From assembly GCA_963729445.1 (NCBI GenBank), contig CAVSNU010000003.1, forward strand, positions 682,001 to 746,000: 64,000 nucleotides of DNA, given 5' to 3'. The DNA comes from JACCZH01 sp963729445 (GTDB taxonomy: Bacteria > Chloroflexota > Chloroflexia > Thermomicrobiales > CFX8). Under the pieces are notes generated by a model. That model saw nothing but the letters and a program-made list of their open reading frames with translations, ran no database searches and was not told the DNA's origin. Shown one piece after another: positions 34,838 to 43,596 of this stretch. Made by a program: the position numbers and the translations under genes. Every line of letters starts with the position of its first letter. Position 1 is the stretch's first letter.

Positions 34838-36184
34838 ATGTCAAGCTCCATCACGAAACAAACAGACTGGGACGCGGTTCGCGACGAAGTCACATGCCAC
34901 CTGCAAAATCTCATCCGGCTCGAGACCGTCAACCCACCCGGCAACGAGACACTGGTGGCCAACTATCTCAGAGACGCGGTCAGTACCGTCGGACTCGAGT
35001 CGCATATCCTTGAAGACGTCGAGAATCGTGGGAACTTCGTTACCCGTATCAAGGGCAATGGCAGCGGCAAGCCATTGTTGCTGATGGCGCACAGCGATGT
35101 GGTGTCGGTCGAAGCTGACCAGTGGACCCGCCAGCCCTTCTCCGGCGACATCGTCGACGGCATGATCTGGGGCCGGGGCGCGGTAGATACCAAGAACCTC
35201 GTCGCCTCGGAGCTGATGGTCATGCTGCTACTGGCCCGTCAGGGGTTGACGCTCAATCGCGACGTGATCTTCTGTGCCTTCGCCGACGAAGAAGCGGGGG
35301 GCCGCTATGGCGCGACCTGGATGTGGAACAACCATCGCGAGCTGATCGACGCCGAATTCGCGATCAACGAAGGTGGCGGCCAGGCGCTCGACATCGGCGG
35401 CAAGCGCTTCTACGCCATCCAAACGGGCGAAAAGGGCGGGGCGCGGATGCGCGTAACCGCCAGTGCTGCGCCAGGCCACGCCTCAGTTCCACGCGACGAC
35501 ACCGCCATGCTGCGCATGGGAGAGGCCCTGACGAAGCTCAGCAGGCATCAATTCCCGACGATTCTCACAGCGTCAGTCGAGCTCATGCTCAAGACGCTGG
35601 CGAACGCGCTCGACAGCGAGACGAAGGCGCTCGTCGACGACATCCTGGCGGAGCCAACCTGGGAGAAGCTGAGCCAGCTACCCATGGATGAGCTGACCCT
35701 GATGACGTTGCGAGCGACCACTCGAAACACCGCCGTGCCCACCATCATCCATGGTGGCCACCGCATCAACGTCATTCCCGGTGAGGTGGTCTGTGACGTC
35801 GATGGCCGCATCCTCCCGGGCCAGCAATCCGCCGCGTTCGTCGCTGAAGTCCGCGAGCTGCTCGGGGATTCGGTCACCGTTGAAGGTGTAGGCCCCAACG
35901 AGAGCGGCATCGAGGCACCGCCCGACTCGCCGCTGTACGACACCATTAGCGCGGTCATGGGCGAGGTCGATCCGGGCGCGGAGGTCATGCCGAGCCTCTG
36001 CTCCGGTGGAACAGACGCGCCTTCGGTCCCAGGTATCAAGGTGTACGGGTTTAACCCGGCGCCGTTTTCACCGGCCGAGATGAATGGTGCCCACAACCAC
36101 GACGAGCGCGTCTCTATCGACAACCTTCTGTTCGCCACAAGATCGCTCTATGAGATCGTCGCGCGCTACTGTGAGGCGCATTGA
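34838..36184 (+). CDS. M20 family metallopeptidase (ArgE/DapE/CPG2-like)
   Basis: A 448-residue two-zinc peptidase/deacylase. LMAHSDVVSVEADQW gives the first zinc His and Asp, GRGAVDTKN the bridging Asp, FADEEAGGRYG the catalytic Glu pair, and NEGGG the next ligand; the dimerisation domain sits around residues 190-320 and the last zinc His is in NGAHNHDERVS. The ATG at 34838 begins MSSSITKQ; the longer frame to 34754 lacks support. It could cleave an N-acyl amino acid or dipeptide. The HAD phosphatase starts in its stop codon. Confidence 0.9.
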   Translation: MSSSITKQTDWDAVRDEVTCHLQNLIRLETVNPPGNETLVANYLRDAVSTVGLESHILEDVENRGNFVTRIKGNGSGKPLLLMAHSDVVSVEADQWTRQPFSGDIVDGMIWGRGAVDTKNLVASELMVMLLLARQGLTLNRDVIFCAFADEEAGGRYGATWMWNNHRELIDAEFAINEGGGQALDIGGKRFYAIQTGEKGGARMRVTASAAPGHASVPRDDTAMLRMGEALTKLSRHQFPTILTASVELMLKTLANALDSETKALVDDILAEPTWEKLSQLPMDELTLMTLRATTRNTAVPTIIHGGHRINVIPGEVVCDVDGRILPGQQSAAFVAEVRELLGDSVTVEGVGPNESGIEAPPDSPLYDTISAVMGEVDPGAEVMPSLCSGGTDAPSVPGIKVYGFNPAPFSPAEMNGAHNHDERVSIDNLLFATRSLYEIVARYCEAH

Positions 36185-36906
36185 CCGTGTCAGAAAACTC
36201 GAAAGGTCTGGTGCTGTTCGACATCGACGGAACACTGCTTCGGGCCGGCGACCGACATCATCACCGGGCGTTTGTTGAGGCGTTCGAGGAAGTCTACGGT
36301 CTCCCGGTGACACTGGAGGGCGTTCAGCTGGCCGGCATGCTCGACGCAAACATCGCCAGGGCACTGTTCGACGTTCACGATCTCGACCACGCCGAAGCTG
36401 ACGCCCTGCTCGACCAGATGATGACCTCGATGGGCGGCCGCTATCGCAAGGCTGTCCTGGAGATCGAGCTGCGCGAGCGCTTGCTTCCCGGAGTAAGCGA
36501 AGCCGTGCGAGCCTGCGCTGAGCTCGGGCTTGCGACCGGCGTATTGACCGGCAACGCGCGTTCGGTGGCCTACGCCAAGCTCGAGCGCGCCGGCCTGACC
36601 GATCTCCTCGTCACCGGTGCATTCGGCGACTCGGCGCGCGAACGTGGCCACCTCGTTGAGATCGCAATTGCAGCGGCCGAGGAAGCTACCGGTCATCGAT
36701 TTCGGCCAGATGAAACCGTGCTCGTCGGCGATACGCCACAGGACATCCACGCCGCTCGCCAGGCGCGTACCCGCGTCATTGCGGTCGCGACCGGCCGATT
36801 TGACGTGCACCAGCTGGCGCAAATCGAGCCTGACGCGGTTCTTGCGGACCTGAGCGACACGTCGGCCTTCATCAGCGCCATCGAACAGGTCTTGTCTGCG
36901 CCGTAG
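36181..36906 (+). CDS. HAD-superfamily phosphatase (Gph-like)
   Basis: A 241-residue haloacid dehalogenase hydrolase. Motif I VLFDIDGTLLRAG, a helical cap with residues about 25-95, motif II VLTGNARSVAYAKLERAGL, and motif III/IV VLVGDTPQDIHAARQART are intact. This looks like a phosphoglycolate-phosphatase-like enzyme; the exact phosphate ester is unknown. The TTG at 36181 overlaps the peptidase stop in TTGA; the GTG at 36187 is an equally possible start. Confidence 0.87.
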   Translation: MTVSENSKGLVLFDIDGTLLRAGDRHHHRAFVEAFEEVYGLPVTLEGVQLAGMLDANIARALFDVHDLDHAEADALLDQMMTSMGGRYRKAVLEIELRERLLPGVSEAVRACAELGLATGVLTGNARSVAYAKLERAGLTDLLVTGAFGDSARERGHLVEIAIAAAEEATGHRFRPDETVLVGDTPQDIHAARQARTRVIAVATGRFDVHQLAQIEPDAVLADLSDTSAFISAIEQVLSAP

Positions 36907-37000
36907 AGCGACGGTTCGTGGCCGGCCGCGTCACGGCTCTGGTAAGGTACGCCACAGGTGACTCGATTGAACGATGTCCAAATGAAGCGGGAGAGGGTCA

Positions 37001-37756
37001 ATGTCCTCGCCAGATGAACCGGTTGGCCGCTCCGGAAACGACGACGAGCTCTTTGACGAGATTCGCGATTTCCTCTCAGAGCAATCCGGCGATCGAATAT
37101 ACGAAGAGCTCGCTCGTTCCTATGGGCTGGCGCAAGCATTCGCCGAACGACAGCTAACCGGACGTACTGAATACGCGCGGATGCTGCGAGCCATCGAGCG
37201 TCTGGTTGATGACGCATTCGATGAAGCTCTGGAACCTGCGATGCGCGGCCGAATAGCTGAAGTGCTCTACCTCTACGGGCTGGCGCACTACTCGCTGCTC
37301 CAGCACGCATCTGAGGATACTGGTGACGAAGACAAGGAACGGGTCGCATCCAAACCGCTCGTCATCTACGACCTCTGGTTTCCCAACGACATTGCGCTGG
37401 AGTGCAGCGACGACGGGTGCTACCTGCACATCAGCGACGGCCGGCTGGATGTCTCCCTCTATCTGGGCGACACGCCGAATAGTCGCGGCGCATTGGTCGA
37501 TATCGTGGACCATTGGGGCTACGCGGCATCAAACACGCGGCCGACCGACGACCTGCCAAGTCTTGCCTCTTCCATCCCGCTCCTCACCGTCGAGCTTGAC
37601 TACGCCGGCTCGGAGCTGGTCGACGCGAGCGACCATGTTGACGTCCTGCTGTTCGATGACCAGGGCGATCCCGTCGTGCGCATACACGCTCGCGCATCAG
37701 ACCTGCGGGCAATGGTCGACGAGATGCAGTCGGGTGAGCGTCAAGGCGGGCTTTAG
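37001..37756 (+). CDS. Hypothetical acidic protein, 251 residues
   Basis: I do not recognise a family. The ATG is preceded by GAGAGGG at good spacing and the codon use is like the neighbours. Residues 15-115 are helical (ELFDEIRDFLSEQSGDRIYEELARSYGL and AIERLVDDAFDEALEPAMRGRIAEVLYLYGLAHYSLL); residues 120-240 are beta-rich with CSDDGCYLHISDGRLDVSLYLGDT and end in an acidic stretch. There is no signal peptide or membrane segment. It lies 95 nt behind the HAD gene and 45 nt before the S9 peptidase. Confidence 0.65.
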   Translation: MSSPDEPVGRSGNDDELFDEIRDFLSEQSGDRIYEELARSYGLAQAFAERQLTGRTEYARMLRAIERLVDDAFDEALEPAMRGRIAEVLYLYGLAHYSLLQHASEDTGDEDKERVASKPLVIYDLWFPNDIALECSDDGCYLHISDGRLDVSLYLGDTPNSRGALVDIVDHWGYAASNTRPTDDLPSLASSIPLLTVELDYAGSELVDASDHVDVLLFDDQGDPVVRIHARASDLRAMVDEMQSGERQGGL

Positions 37757-37801
37757 CCAGGTAAACAAGCACAAGAACGGCAAGCCGAGGAAAGGGTCAG
37801 G

Positions 37802-39697
37802 ATGGGGAACGCGACACGCTACACGCCAGAGATGGCGGTCGATCTGTTAACCGTTAGCGACGTACAGGTCTCACCGGATGGAACATGGGTTGCGTATTGT
37901 GTCGCACCCATCGGGCACCTCGAAACAATCCCCACTTCGGCGATCTTTGTCGCTCCAAGTGATGGCTCGGCCCCACCGGTGAACCTCACCGGACGGGAAC
38001 ACAACAACAGCATGCCGCGCTGGTCGCCCGACGGAAGATCGATTGGTTTTCTGTCCGACCGTGTGAAGCGCGGAGAGAGCCAGTTACACGTTGTCCCGGC
38101 CACCGGCGGCGAGCCGTTGCGGCTCACGGATTTTCGCGATGGCGTTTCGTCACTCGCCTGGATGCCGGACGGCCAGACGCTGGTTGCCTCGGTCAGCCGC
38201 CGCGGAATTGCGCGCACGCCGGAATCCAGATCCGAGATCAAAGTCGCCAGCGAGCAACCCCGGCCGAGAGGCCTCGTTCTCGTTCCTGCTCACGGAGGAT
38301 CGGCTATCCCGGTGGGCCCGGACCAGGGTCATGTCTGGTCGTACGCGATTTCACCGGACGGCGCCAGGCTCGCGCTCTTTACGTCACCCACCGAAAATCT
38401 CTCCGACACCTGGAACAGCGTCCAGCTACGCGTCCTTGCACTCGATGGGGGCTGCAAGACGGTCGAGATTGGACCCTTCAGCGGACCCAACGATCGCATC
38501 GTCTGGTCCCCGGATGGCAAGCATTTGGCCTTCGTGGGCTACAAGCTCCCCGAAGCACGCCATGGCCGCGTCTGGGTGGCTGACGCCTGTACAGGTGAGA
38601 TGAAGGCGCTAGACGAACGTGGGACGACCCAGACCTGGGTTGAGTTCGACGGCGACTCGCTCATGATCCTGAGCGTCGACGGCCAACGGACACGGCTGGA
38701 CACCACCGACATCACCGGCACGAACTGGGAACGCCTCGACCTGCCTGAGGAGCTCCAGCAGCGTTGGGTCCGTGGTGTGAGCCGCAGCGCCGATGGCCGC
38801 TCGCTGGCGCTTTTGGCCGAGCCGGATTCTGAGCCGGCCGATGTCTGGACGGTGAGAGATAGTGGTCCAGCGGTCCGGCTCTCCCGTTGCAACCCGCAGC
38901 TTGCGCACGTCTCGCTGACCGACCTGGAGCCGTTGTCATGGAAATCGACCGACGGCACGGAAATAACAGGCTGGCTCCTTCGCCCTCCATGCGTTCCACA
39001 AGGCGAGAAACTACCGCTCGTGGTCTACGTCCACGGCGGCCCGTCCTGGCAGTGGGGTAACTGGTTCCACGGCACCTGGCACGACTGGGCGCATGTTCTC
39101 GCAGCGCGCGGCTTCGCGGTATTGCTGCCAAATCCGCGTGGCTCGACTGGGCGCGGCGGCGACTTCACGTCCGCCAACGAGAGCGACCTGGGTGGACGCG
39201 ACTTCGAAGACATCATGACCGGCGTCGATCATCTCATTGACAGCGGTGTCGCCGATCCGCAACGACTCGGGATCGGCGGTTGGTCCTACGGCGGATTCAT
39301 TACGGCCTGGGCGGTGGGCAAGACGAACCGCTTCAAAGCAGCGGTCGCGGGAGCAGCCGTTACCAACTGGGTCAGCAAAGTCGGTACGACCGATATTCGC
39401 CGGCAGAACGAGTCCAACTTCCCCGGTCAGCTCCACGAAGAGCCTGACGCGCTCTGGGAGCGCTCGCCGGTACGCTACCTGAACGACATCGCGACGCCAA
39501 CCCTCATCGTCCATGGTGAGGCGGACCCTCGCGTGCCGGTGACGCAGGGCATGGAGTTCTATCTCGGGCTGAAAGCGGTCGGGGTCGATACCGAGCTCGT
39601 CACCTATCCACGCCAGAAGCACGCATTTCATGAGCGCGCCTTCCAGCTCGATCTCCTCCAACGTGTCTGTGACTGGTACGAGCGGTATTTGAAGTAG
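37802..39697 (+). CDS. S9 family prolyl oligopeptidase-like serine peptidase
   Basis: A 631-residue acylaminoacyl-peptidase or dipeptidyl-peptidase type enzyme. Residues 10 to about 370 are a beta-propeller with repeated WSPDG blocks (PRWSPDGRSIGFLSD, LAWMPDGQTL, VWSPDGKHLAF). Residues about 395-631 are the alpha/beta-hydrolase domain: LVVYVHGGPSWQWG, nucleophile Ser in GIGGWSYGGF, Asp in VHGEADPRVPV, His in PRQKHAFHE. No signal peptide, so it is cytoplasmic. The ATG follows AAAGGGTCAGG. The alpha/beta hydrolase gene starts 10 nt later. Confidence 0.93.
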   Translation: MGNATRYTPEMAVDLLTVSDVQVSPDGTWVAYCVAPIGHLETIPTSAIFVAPSDGSAPPVNLTGREHNNSMPRWSPDGRSIGFLSDRVKRGESQLHVVPATGGEPLRLTDFRDGVSSLAWMPDGQTLVASVSRRGIARTPESRSEIKVASEQPRPRGLVLVPAHGGSAIPVGPDQGHVWSYAISPDGARLALFTSPTENLSDTWNSVQLRVLALDGGCKTVEIGPFSGPNDRIVWSPDGKHLAFVGYKLPEARHGRVWVADACTGEMKALDERGTTQTWVEFDGDSLMILSVDGQRTRLDTTDITGTNWERLDLPEELQQRWVRGVSRSADGRSLALLAEPDSEPADVWTVRDSGPAVRLSRCNPQLAHVSLTDLEPLSWKSTDGTEITGWLLRPPCVPQGEKLPLVVYVHGGPSWQWGNWFHGTWHDWAHVLAARGFAVLLPNPRGSTGRGGDFTSANESDLGGRDFEDIMTGVDHLIDSGVADPQRLGIGGWSYGGFITAWAVGKTNRFKAAVAGAAVTNWVSKVGTTDIRRQNESNFPGQLHEEPDALWERSPVRYLNDIATPTLIVHGEADPRVPVTQGMEFYLGLKAVGVDTELVTYPRQKHAFHERAFQLDLLQRVCDWYERYLK

Positions 39698-39707
39698 GAG
39701 CCGAACG

Positions 39708-40532
39708 GTGCCACGTGTCAAAGCCAACGGGATCGAGCTCTTTTACGAGCAGGCTGGCGAGGGTATCCCGCTCGTGCTGCAGGGACATCACCACATCCCG
39801 TGGATGGTCTTTCAAGTGCCGTACTTTTCGCAGTTCTACCGCGTCATCACGTTTGACCGGCGTGGCACCGGGAGATCGTCCTCTCCCCCAGGCGAGTGGA
39901 CGACCGCCGATTTCGCGGCCGACCTCAAGGGGCTACTGGATGCTCTGGAGATTGAGAAGGCGATCGTCGCGGGTGCTTCACTCGGTGGCGTAATCGCCTG
40001 CCAGTTCGGGCTCGATTACCCGGACAGGGCTGCGGCGTTGGTTATTGGCCATACCGTCCCCTATTTTCGCGAGGATTCCCAGCGCTGGGTGGACGAGCAG
40101 ATCAAAGAGATCGAGGCCGGACGGCCACCCATCGTCGACCAGCCCAAGTCCTTCGTGTGGGAGAAAGAGGGCCCGCCAACGCAGCGTCCTGGTTTCGCCG
40201 AATCTGAGTTCGGACGTTACCTGTCGACGTTGAACGGCGGACTGGGAAGCGATCCGGAATCGGCCATCAAGTCGCTGCGGGCGATTCGTGAATGGGACAC
40301 TCGTCCGCGTGCAGCGGAGCTGGCCAGGCTTCCGATGCCGGTGCTGGTGCTGGTTGGCGGAAACGAATCCCAGAAGACGGTCACCATGTCCTACGAATGG
40401 CACAAATCGATCCCGGGCAGCGAGTACTACATCCTGCCAAACACGCATCACGGCGCGGCCCGCGAGAACCCGATCCTCTGGAACGACGTGGTGCATGGAT
40501 TCCTGGGTCGCCACGGACTAGGCGGCGGCTAG
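39708..40532 (+). CDS. Alpha/beta-fold hydrolase
   Basis: A 274-residue hydrolase. TFDRRGTGRSS and IVAGASLGGVIACQFG with the nucleophilic Ser near residue 89, a lid with VWEKEGPPTQRPGF, and LPNTHHGAARENP with the probable catalytic His. MPVLVLVGGNES carries the usual third-acid strand, but the Asp is not obvious. The GTG at 39708 has AGGAG 8 nt before it. Substrate unknown. It ends a run of plus-strand genes. Confidence 0.87.
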   Translation: MPRVKANGIELFYEQAGEGIPLVLQGHHHIPWMVFQVPYFSQFYRVITFDRRGTGRSSSPPGEWTTADFAADLKGLLDALEIEKAIVAGASLGGVIACQFGLDYPDRAAALVIGHTVPYFREDSQRWVDEQIKEIEAGRPPIVDQPKSFVWEKEGPPTQRPGFAESEFGRYLSTLNGGLGSDPESAIKSLRAIREWDTRPRAAELARLPMPVLVLVGGNESQKTVTMSYEWHKSIPGSEYYILPNTHHGAARENPILWNDVVHGFLGRHGLGGG

Positions 40533-40579
40533 AGCGAGTAGGAGCCCCACTGCGCCTCACCTTGCGACCGATATCTGCA

Positions 40580-40603
40580 TAGGGGCGACTCGTTGAGCCC
40601 CTA
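40580..40603. terminator. 7-bp hairpin between convergent genes
   Basis: TAGGGGC (40580-40586) and GCCCCTA (40597-40603) form a stem with a 10-nt loop between the hydrolase stop and the J-like gene stop. No T tract follows; a weak candidate for a shared terminator. Confidence 0.35.
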
Positions 40604-40687
40604 CGACGGGTGCATGGTCCTTAGGGGATCGATCAGGACACGTCCAGCGGTGCGTCGCAACGCAGGTCGATGGTTCCGGCTGCCGCT

Positions 40688-41587
40688 CTAATCAGAGACT
40701 TCCGAGAGCTCTCGCCGGCGCTCGTCGAGCGTCCGCAGCAGACGGCGGCGGCGGAGGCGCAGGTTGGCGAGCTCGCGCCGTAGCGCCTGGTCCTCGGTCT
40801 TGAAATAGCGTTGCCGCTCACGCTCGGTCCCACGAACGAGGCGTCCAACAGTCGAGGTCTTCATCGTCTTGAGCTCGGCCTGCAGATCGGCGACCTCACG
40901 CTCACGCTGTTCGATGCGCTTGGCAATGGCCTCCAGATCGTACGCAGACCCGGTTGCGTCAGGCTGGGCCCAGAGCAGGATTAACCGCTGAAGCTGCTCG
41001 ATATCGCCGGCATCGCGTGCCTCATTGGCGATGCGCATGACCACCTCCCGCCCCGCGCGGTCGGACTCGCTCGTCGCCAGGTCTGGGTGAATCAGGCGCG
41101 CGAGCGTACGATACACAGACAACAGAGCCTTGCCACCGAGCTTCCGGCCGGCGGGCTTTGCAAATGGACGCCGCTCGTTACGTTCCTGCCGCCATTCCGC
41201 CCAGAACGTCGCGGATTCGGCGCGCTCGGTCTGCTCCTCGTCGTCCAGCTCACTATCCGAAAGGGGCTTGTGGGACACGTTCAAGCGCTGCAGACGGTAC
41301 TCAAGTCTGGAGACGATCCCGGCAAGGCTCTCGACATCTCTGCGCAAATTGCCCAGCCGGCTCTCAATCTCGGCCTTGAGCGCACGCTGAGGCGCCTCCT
41401 CGGCGGTTACTTCCTCACGCAACGTCTCAAGAGTCAGAGTCAAGCCGGCGAGATCAAGTTCAAGTCGAACACGCTCCAACTCTTCAGTGAGCGCGAGCTG
41501 GTTTGTGCTTGTCTGGGCTTCGGAGGTGGTTTTCAAATTGATCCCGGACTCTGGATGAATACAGCCGATAAAACAGTCGCCAAACAC
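40688..41587 (-). CDS. Coiled-coil protein with degenerate J-domain
   Basis: A 299-residue soluble protein. Residues 30-105 and 205-295 are long charged heptad-like helices (coiled coil). In between, VYRTLARLIHPDLATSESDRAGREVVMRIANEA at about 158-190 resembles helices II and III of a J-domain with the HPD tripeptide at 167-169, which suggests contact with an Hsp70. Helix I and the usual Gly/Phe region are missing. The GTG at 41587 lacks a clear ribosome site; the TTG 17 codons later is an alternative. It diverges from the vWA gene across 186 nt. Function unknown. Confidence 0.65.
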   Translation of the reverse strand: MFGDCFIGCIHPESGINLKTTSEAQTSTNQLALTEELERVRLELDLAGLTLTLETLREEVTAEEAPQRALKAEIESRLGNLRRDVESLAGIVSRLEYRLQRLNVSHKPLSDSELDDEEQTERAESATFWAEWRQERNERRPFAKPAGRKLGGKALLSVYRTLARLIHPDLATSESDRAGREVVMRIANEARDAGDIEQLQRLILLWAQPDATGSAYDLEAIAKRIEQREREVADLQAELKTMKTSTVGRLVRGTERERQRYFKTEDQALRRELANLRLRRRRLLRTLDERRRELSEVSD

Positions 41588-41702
41588 GCCTACAGCTTTG
41601 AGGGCATCGGAGAATTGTACCCACTACTACCCCTCACGGCCATGTACGGACAGGGGAACGATCTCTCCAGACGATGGACGAATCAGGTGTTGAGTATGGA
41701 TG

Positions 41703-41718
41703 ACTCATCACCATGAGT
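41703..41718. promoter_or_regulatory. Small palindrome in the J-like/vWA intergenic region
   Basis: ACTCAT-CACC-ATGAGT is a 6-bp perfect inverted repeat between the two divergent genes, followed by TACAAT. It could be an operator but no regulator family is indicated. Confidence 0.25.
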
Positions 41719-41773
41719 ACAATTCACGTTTTGACGAGATGGGCCCACTGCAGCCCGCAATCCGAAAGCGCCG

Positions 41774-43261
41774 ATGAGCATCTCACGCAGCCACCCATTC
41801 AGATATTCAGCGTGGACAGACGACCAGCCCAACGCCTCCTTGAGCGCTGAAACCGTCCTTGACGCCCTGACAGATGGCATCCTGGCGGACGGTGTCGAAT
41901 CCTCGCTGACGAAGGCACTGCATCAAGGGCTCCAGGCGGCAGATGGCACGTCAACACCAGGGTTGGACCACCTTCGCGACCGCCTCAGGGCTGACGAACG
42001 GGCTGCCGTCACCGAACTGGCGGCCAGCCTGGACGACGACGTGTTGTCGGAGGCGCTGGCCGGCGCGACGGACGCGGCCCTACGCCGCATGCTCTCCGCG
42101 CTGCGAAGCCGCTCGACATCACTCGTGGGAGCGCTGTCCGATGCCGCACCCCAAGCGCAGATCGCCTTCGGCTCACTGTGTGCGGCGGCAGCTCCAGCGG
42201 GTGGTGAGGCGCACATCCAGGAGCGGATCAACCGGATGCTCGAGCTGGGGCTGCTGGAGCGCCAGCTACGCTCAGCTCGAACCGTGCAGGACATCAACGT
42301 CGTCGATGTCGAGCGTCTGGAGCGCTTGCTGGGTAAGGAGGCCGGGAACCACTTCAAGCGGCTTGTCGCCAGCCTGCAGGGATTTACCGATTCCGGGTAC
42401 GTGCAGGGACGCGATTCGCGGGCAGTTCTGAGCAGCCGAGCCGCACAAAAGATCGGTGAAACGCTCCTGCAGGCGGCGCTGAACCGGCTGGAGAGCCGAG
42501 CCGGAGGCCAGCACCTCCGACGTCACCGCGGACAGAGTCATGAGCCGACCGGCACCAGCCGAGACTATCAGTTTGGTGCCCCCTTTGAGCTGGACCTGGG
42601 TCAAACCGTCCTGGGCGCAGTCAAACGAAGGGCTGGCACGCCCGTCAAGCTGGCCGTCGCCGATCTCAAAGTCCACGATCGTGAGGCATCAGAACGAGCC
42701 GTCACGATTCTGGCTGTGGATCTCAGCCGGTCGATGGGAGAGCGCGGTTATCTGCTCGCGGCCAAGAAGCTCGCGCTGGGGTTGACGACGTTTATTCGCA
42801 CACGCTACCCGCACGACGAGCTCTTGCTGATCGGCTTCTCAGAGACTGCCCGCCGGATGCAGCTCCACGAGCTCATCGAGATGAAGTGGGACCGCTACGG
42901 CGTCGGAACCAACATTCAGGACGCCCTGCAGCTCTCCAACACCATTCTCAACCGCTACCGGGGACGGCGTCGAAACGTGGTCCTGATCACCGACGGCGAG
43001 CCCACCGCACATCGCGACGCCGATGGAAGCGTCATCTTCAACCACCCCGCATCGGACGAAACCGTCGCCCGGACATTTCGCGAGGCCAATCGGCTGCGGC
43101 GCCAAGACATCTACCTGTGTGTTTGCGTGATGTCGGCCCAACATCAAGTGACAACATTCGGTACTCAACTCGCCCGCCACGCCGCTGGGGACACGCTCGT
43201 GACGGACCCAGACAACCTCAGCGCCGACCTGGTCGTTACCTACAGGCAGCGACGCCACTAA
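41774..43261 (+). CDS. von Willebrand factor A domain protein
   Basis: A 495-residue protein. Residues 1-290 are helical with a variable Ala/Arg-rich region. Residues about 305-490 are a vWA domain whose metal site (MIDAS) is LAVDLSRSMGERGY, with VGTNIQDALQLS supplying the Thr and VVLITDGEPTAH the Asp. Such proteins usually work with a MoxR or Mg-chelatase-type AAA ATPase; none is adjacent, and the only one in the window is the frameshifted comM 3 kb away. No signal peptide or membrane helix. It diverges from the J-like gene. Confidence 0.83.
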   Translation: MSISRSHPFRYSAWTDDQPNASLSAETVLDALTDGILADGVESSLTKALHQGLQAADGTSTPGLDHLRDRLRADERAAVTELAASLDDDVLSEALAGATDAALRRMLSALRSRSTSLVGALSDAAPQAQIAFGSLCAAAAPAGGEAHIQERINRMLELGLLERQLRSARTVQDINVVDVERLERLLGKEAGNHFKRLVASLQGFTDSGYVQGRDSRAVLSSRAAQKIGETLLQAALNRLESRAGGQHLRRHRGQSHEPTGTSRDYQFGAPFELDLGQTVLGAVKRRAGTPVKLAVADLKVHDREASERAVTILAVDLSRSMGERGYLLAAKKLALGLTTFIRTRYPHDELLLIGFSETARRMQLHELIEMKWDRYGVGTNIQDALQLSNTILNRYRGRRRNVVLITDGEPTAHRDADGSVIFNHPASDETVARTFREANRLRRQDIYLCVCVMSAQHQVTTFGTQLARHAAGDTLVTDPDNLSADLVVTYRQRRH

Positions 43262-43329
43262 AACAGTTGTCGAAAACGTCGACCTTCGTAGTAGCGCAAT
43301 CCCGAATGTGTCCGAGGCTTCCCCCTCCT

Positions 43330-43404
43330 CGTACGGGCGTAATGCATTGCGCCCTGCCTGACTGCTCCGGCGTTGGAGAGGGCGCAATGAATTGCGCCCG
43401 TACG
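43330..43404 (+). repeat. TACGGGCGTAAT inverted repeat, copy B
   Basis: Arms 43330-43355 and 43379-43404 (26 bases each, two mismatches) flank a 23-nt centre that begins GCCTGACTGC and ends TTGGAG. Confidence 0.8.
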
Positions 43405-43432
43405 AAATGGCGCTCACGCTGGGGACCACGAG

Positions 43433-43516
43433 ACTGCCCTGAGCGAAGCCGAATGGGATCTCTCGGTCAACTGTCTCGGCCGTCAAGCACGAGATCCTTC
43501 CTTGCGTCAGGATGAC
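43433..43516 (-). repeat. TCATCCTGAGCG-type inverted repeat, copy 3 (reverse orientation)
   Basis: On the minus strand it opens GTCATCCTGACGCAAGGAAG, has GATCTCGTGCTTGACGGCCG and TTGACCGAGAGATC in the centre, and ends in a decayed arm. This aligns with copy 2 at 28013. Confidence 0.7.
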
Positions 43517-43550
43517 TGGTGAACGCTCAGGGTGACTGGCCAAATACTCG

Positions 43551-43584
43551 GGCAGCCAGGCAGGGCGCAATGAATTACGTCCCA
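43551..43584 (-). repeat. Half-copy of the TACGGGCGTAAT repeat, copy C
   Basis: GGCAGCCAGGCAGGGCGCAA followed by TGAATTACGTCCC equals the centre plus right arm of copy A; the left arm is absent. Confidence 0.65.
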
Positions 43585-43596
43585 CAGATCGGACGC

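Larger units (their letters stand above)
43262..43596. other. Repeat patch without genes
   Basis: About 335 bases between the convergent vWA and TPR genes. It contains the TACGGGCGTAAT repeat copy B, a reversed 81-bp-type repeat (43433-43516) and a half-copy of the first family (43551-43584). No reading frame is supported. Confidence 0.75.

Noticed and set aside
43551..43584. Start of a gene reading into the TPR gene's antisense strand
   Set aside because: The bases belong to a half-copy of the inverted-repeat family and the frame opposite the TPR gene has no support.
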